In this document: piece by piece, positions 59,290 to 64,000 of the stretch
Layout: each line of letters begins with the position of its first letter
Position numbering within the stretch: the stretch's first letter is position 1
From: Apostichopus japonicus
Lineage: Eukaryota > Echinodermata > Holothuroidea > Aspidochirotida > Stichopodidae
Direction: 5' to 3'
Assembly: GCF_037975245.1 (NCBI RefSeq)
Contig: NC_092577.1
Location: 2,186,001 to 2,250,000, forward strand
DNA: 64,000 nt
Notes under the pieces: generated by a model
What the model saw: the letters and a program-made list of their open reading frames with translations, nothing else
Databases searched by the model: none
What the model was told of the DNA's origin: nothing
Program-made: the position numbers and the translations under genes

Positions 59290-60715
59290 CTATGGCAATA
59301 AAGAGAGGGTACCAATATGGACAAAAATGCCTATGAGACACAGATAGCGGTGAGTGGAGAGGGGGGGGGGGGACGGGAGAGGTTTATCATATGAGTATTG
59401 CTTTATCATATTTATATTACAACTGGGCTTCTATAAAGGACATATTTATTCCTTGCAAAGGTAATCGATATGCAAACTTGTAAAATTTACGTACCATGCG
59501 ATGCTATAGAAGAAGTATATACTTCTAAACGGGATCAATTGTGAAAATCAAAGTTTAAGCAGGTAAACTTGTCTAGGACAAATAATAATGGTAATCATAT
59601 GGCCGGACATGGAATAACAATACACTATAACATTACTTTGCTTTACTCACTTTGACACAGGCACACAGAGGAGGCCATTAGGAGGATCGCTGTGATTCTT
59701 GTAAATCTATCTATCCTAGTGAGTCTCGAAACAAATGTTGGGAGGCTTAATGAGAATTAAAAAACGGAAAGGTTGTGAATAACTCCCCCAAACGTTTAAG
59801 AAAAATGGTGCTCACTTGGGAAATCTCCTAGTTTAAAAATCGTCTCTGGGAACCGTCGTTTTGTAAACCTGAGATAATATAGTGCGACTAGGATCTAACA
59901 TTTTCAACTTTAACCATTTGTTGTTCCTGTCATATTTTCATGGTTGAATGTTAACAGTGTTTACAATGAAACCAATGCCAACCGTAAGTCATGTGAAGAG
60001 TTTTGAGATTGTAATAAATAAAGAAAAACATACATATTAAGGCACGTATGGTGCGCTGATGTCATATTGAGAATACGATATTAGCTGTTTGGCGAAGTGT
60101 TATGGTTATATCTATCACAGAGACTTAAGATGATGATCGATGTGTGTCTCATTTTATTTGTTCACCGATGTGATACAATCTATGGTTAGAGAAAGGTACA
60201 GGGTGTGAACAGCTGGTAGTCACTTACACCAGCATAACCTATGGTAACAACAACGATAACGACATATTTTGAAACTTCTATAAACTTAAGGATATTTTCA
60301 AGCCATTAAAAACCCGTTTTCTCGAGTTAGTCTCCAGAAGCACAAACGATGTTTTAATTCAGTGAATGGTTCATAAATCATAACAACTTTGAAAATTAGA
60401 GCAGACAAAATGAGCTAGAACGAGATTCGAATCAGTCACCTCGGTCCAGTGACGTGAAAAGGATTTCAACAAAATTGCCCCTACTGACTTTGCACTGAGG
60501 GGTAGGAACTTGGATTTGATAAAGGAGCCCCTGAGAGATATCCTTATTTTCCTTCATCAATCGTTTCACCTCGTGTCTAAGAACCACATCTTACGACCCA
60601 TCTTGAAACTGATTTAAATATTTTCTACAACATCTGGTGCACTACTGACCTTTACTATAAAAAACGAATCCAATACGTTAGCTGTAAGGTAAAAGGTAAA
60701 ATAAAAGGTAAAATA
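59290..60715. other. Non-coding stretch upstream of the PAN-domain exon
   Basis: No further PAN exon found. At 60408-60470 the minus strand has GATTCGAATC with tRNA-like surroundings, possibly a truncated SINE. A G run lies at 59360-59372. Confidence 0.4.
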
Positions 60716-61045
60716 TTGCCTATTTTACTGAAGTGAATAGAATTCCACTTAAGTGGAATACAATTCTACTTAAGTGAAACTGCATAACACTGAAGTTAAT
60801 TATAATAATTTGTACTCTACTTAAGTGCAATTCTATTTCACTTAAGTACAATGCATTTTACTTAATTCGAATTGCATTTCAAGTATGTAGAATTGGGAGG
60901 AAAATGTTAAAACGACTTGCCAAAGAATCCGTTTTAACATTTACCCCCTAATTTTACGTAAGTGAAACGCTTTCTACTTAAGTGAAATGCAATTAAACTT
61001 AGGTGGCATTCAGTGCCATTTTAGTGAAATTATATTTCACGACTT
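60716..61045. repeat. ACTTAAGT palindrome cluster in a large imperfect inverted repeat
   Basis: Five perfect ACTTAAGT palindromes (60747, 60768, 60819, 60840, 60976) plus worn ones. The two halves mirror each other around about 60922, with the pair ATGTTAAAACG / CGTTTTAACAT at the centre. Probably a foldback element without clear ends. Confidence 0.7.
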
Positions 61046-61106
61046 CATTGGCCGAGTGCATCCAGCAATAAGGTTACACATAATATGCACTGAAAACTTA
61101 AATTGG

Positions 61107-61285
61107 TTCCCCGACTAACATAACGTTAGTCCATCTGGTGCCTCTCCCGACTAACATAGCCTTAGTCAGTTGCTATACCGACTAATTTATTCCTTAGTCA
61201 GTTGGATTTCTTAGTCGGTCATCTTAGTCCGTCAGCTTAGTCGATCAAAAATTTCTTAGTCGGTAAATGTATATTAGTCAGTTAC
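61107..61285. repeat. Short degenerate repeat of CTTAGTCGGT / CCGACTAAC
   Basis: Ten or more copies of the TTAGTC motif in both orientations. The motif returns at 63947-63975 at the window's end. Confidence 0.65.
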
Positions 61286-61317
61286 ATTATGGTAAAAAAA
61301 TGCCCCCCCCCCTCATC

Positions 61318-61817
61318 GATCTAGGTCAGCTCATGATTTAACCAGTTGAAAACTACTGGAAAATGATTGACAGGATTCTACATGTAAGGGATGGGCGGAC
61401 TCTGGCAGTGGTGGCCCACCAATATAAAATACTGGAAATGCCCATCCTTACATATGAAGTGATACCTATCATTTTCCTGTAGGTTTCAACTGGTCAAATC
61501 ATGAGCTCACCTAGGTCAATGAGGGGATGGGCATATTGGCGGTCTACTGGCAGGGGTACCCCACCAATAAAAATTACTGGCAATGCCCATCCCTTGTATC
61601 TGAAGTCCTAACCAACATTTTCCAGTAGGTTTCAAGTGGTTACCTCATGAGCTGACCTAGGTCAGCCGTGAGGGGTCAATTGTTGATCACTGGCAGGGGT
61701 ACCCCACCACAATAATTACTGGCGATGGCCATTTGTTGCTCTTGGGGCCATACCTGATACATTGTTCTTACTTTGATGTGGTTACCATGAAAGCTGATCT
61801 AGGTTAGCTATTAGGTG
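61318..61817. repeat. One inverted and three direct copies of a unit spaced about 145 bp
   Basis: 61318-61396 is the inverted copy of 61438-61516 (shared GAGCTCATGATTT-like, CCAGTTGAAA and GGAAAATGAT segments). Direct copies follow at about 61583-61676 and 61723-61817, each with the TGAGCTGACCTAGGTC-type end. Confidence 0.75.
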
Positions 61818-64000
61818 ACTTTAAAATTGCTCTCCCAGCCACATCCACCACAGTCGGTTTGCCAGTCGTCAGGTTTCATATACAGAAATGCATTGTGATG
61901 TACCATGCAATTGGTTACCTTCCCATCTAACCAAACCCTTTGGACTCCCGCTCTACAGATCAGTGAAAATTTGACCAAACTTATGAAGCTTGCACGTAAA
62001 TGATATACTAGACTGTTTTTTTTTTAAAACAGGTTATGAAAAGTATCTTTAATATCATTAAACAGTTGGGAAAATACTTAAACTCACTCTTCCATCTTTT
62101 TTCTCTATGGTACTTGTTCCTTTGCTTTTTGGACTCTTGGATAAACTCTTTTGTTCTGCGAAGGGTACCAATATATCATCTTAAAACATGTCTTTAAGCC
62201 ATATATAACACAGTTCTCCTCTTCTGTTGTTGCCTCCACACTGGTGTCGTACATCACAGGAAACCTCACCCTTGACTTAGATATTTGGCTTTTCAATTTC
62301 TGCTGGAAAAAGAAACAGCAAAGTATTCATCATTTGAAGAAAAAAAAATTAAAGTTGTCACTGGTCACAAAGTTATGTGAGATTTTCTTCCACTATAGTC
62401 TCAAAAAAACAATCCCAAAGTTTGAAGCAGACTGTATAAAGCTGAAAATTTGAACGAGAGTGTCATCACCATTGCAACCAGAATCAAATGCCCAGAATAC
62501 AGAGATAATAAAACATGGGCTAAATCTTTGTTTGTTTTTATGATATTTAAAAATATAAAATTTTAGAAACAGAAATGCATTGAGCCAACTTATTTATAGG
62601 CCTAATCGTTTTTAGTTGTTATTTTGCTTGCTCACATAACAAGCCTGTTTAGACCTAGGCTAGAGGAGAATCAGTACTTTGTTACACTAAGTTTGTCTTT
62701 CGGTCGTTTTGGTTTAGTCTTACTAGTAGTAATAAAGTACATAAAGGACCGGCGAAGACTAGAGAATACCCAGAGTTTTAGCAACTGCGTTAAACTGTAT
62801 CATCTGATCTATTATTTACGTCAATGAGTTTCATTCAATCTAGGATCAAAAAGAGAAAACTAATTAATCTTAACCTTTAAACTTTGCTACTAAACAGATA
62901 TGCTTGAATTACAAATAAATGTCTAAAAAACATCATAATCTACGAATCGATACATATACATATACTGTACATAAACAGAATAATTTGAATTCGCGCAAGT
63001 GAACCCTGCACTACATTGGACAGAAAAAAAAACGTGCAATTAGACCAAACTAAACATGCTAAATTTTCCGTTACTTCTACATAAGATATCAATACAAATA
63101 CAACAACTTACTCTTTTGGCAGTATACTAAAAGCACATGTTATAATAACTTCAGACTATCAAGCTTTCCTGAGAAAAAACGGTTAATACTTCTTACAGTA
63201 AACAAGTCGAACGTAAAGGAATGTCGCAATTGTTTCCTGGGCGTGACCGGAAATTAAACACTAAAAAATGATAAATGAAAAGGTTAAATAGAACTGAAGC
63301 GTGCATCCTGACTGCTCGCAACATATAATACCGTTGACTAGCCAACATAATTTGTTCAGCCTACTGTGACTGTACGTTTGAAGGTCTAGCCTTGCTTATT
63401 CAATATCACAAAGCCTACCCATTTAGATTCACATGGGAAATTACAGGAAATCTTTACCAAATGAGTGTAGACTTCAAATAAACTATTGAGACTTATAGTT
63501 CCAGCATTTGTTTGGGAATAAATTAGAAGATTATGTGCCACTGTTCAATCTAGCCCAATACACACATAACACATTGTTAATTGGTGTTTAGAATGCACAC
63601 TTTAGTGTTGAGAATGCACTGCAGTACCCAATAGAGGCCTATAGGCTACTCACTGTCATTGCACTTGTGTATTGCGAAACGCCAGCGTGACAACGGTAGC
63701 GTTACACTAACCATAATACAGTACTAGTGCCAGTGGCCTAACAATTAACTTTAATTTTACCTTCAAGTTAAAGGAATAACAGGTAGGCCGATGATGGCAG
63801 TTAATACCTCCATTCTTCTAAAGACCTTCTTGGGTGATTTACGGTTGAAAGTTGCTTAGAGTGATCATATGAAACTATGCCAAGTCCAGCAAGCTGCCGT
63901 TGCCTCTCGGTTTCCAAATTGAAGTGAATCGAATTGGGTTAAAATACATTAGTCCGTCGACACCGACTAAGCTACGATTATGGCGTAAATCAAGTGTCCG
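61818..64000. other. Non-coding stretch to the window end
   Basis: A minus-strand frame at 62105-62296 has a possible acceptor but no recognised domain; other frames are short. No gene supported. Confidence 0.4.

Noticed and set aside
60408-60470. Third SINE on the minus strand
   Set aside because: Only a B-box-like GATTCGAATC is visible; no A box or body could be confirmed.
62105-62296. Minus-strand exon-like frame
   Set aside because: A possible acceptor exists, but no family, partner exon or donor could be supported.

Overview
This is animal nuclear DNA: intron-bearing genes with GT..AG junctions, long AT microsatellites, and many short DNA transposons, SINEs and retroelement fossils. 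A multi-domain LamG/EGF/VWD-type membrane protein, a divergent one-exon rhodopsin-like GPCR and a PAN/Apple-domain gene, together with this repeat mix, suggest a marine invertebrate deuterostome. An echinoderm, perhaps a sea cucumber, is my best guess; that is inference and not proven by any marker here.

Layout. 1-10606 (+): 3' part of a large gene (exons <1-625, 1377-1471, 2064-2262, 4222-10606) built from repeating LamG-like, C8-like, EGF-like and VWD-like blocks and ending in a furin-type site, one membrane span and a short tail; a poly(A) signal lies at 11532. 11.9-21.5 kb: transposon-rich, with hAT-type elements bounded by exact 8-bp target duplications, a tRNA-derived SINE, and the first copy of a 1.8-1.9 kb composite transposon with 5-bp target duplications and a second element nested inside. 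21715-22680 (-): one-exon GPCR. 23-36 kb: mostly non-coding, with AT arrays, a perfect 52-bp palindrome, an 8-bp-TSD hAT MITE, a TTAA-flanked MITE, a LINE fossil and some weak candidate exons. 37182-39187 (+): a decayed, intron-containing integrase gene. 40000-47740: a 7.7-kb satellite of about 158 copies of a 49-bp unit with three nested higher-order repeats (735, 194 and 933 bp). 47.7-52 kb: non-coding, with a TA-flanked foldback MITE and a minus-strand SINE. 52191-59289 (-): a PAN/Apple-domain gene made of phase 1-1 domain exons, whose large intron holds Ty3/gypsy debris and the second composite transposon. 60.7-61.8 kb: three adjacent palindromic or tandem repeat blocks. The rest up to 64000 shows no gene I can support.

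The three main genes are unrelated in function as far as can be seen: two encode surface or secreted cysteine-rich modular proteins and one a receptor. I do not see a new multi-gene system. The strongest unusual signals are the satellite with its higher-order structure, the two-copy composite transposon with intact target duplications, the one-exon expansion of the LamG/EGF/VWD modules, and the in-frame stop in the PAN-domain gene.
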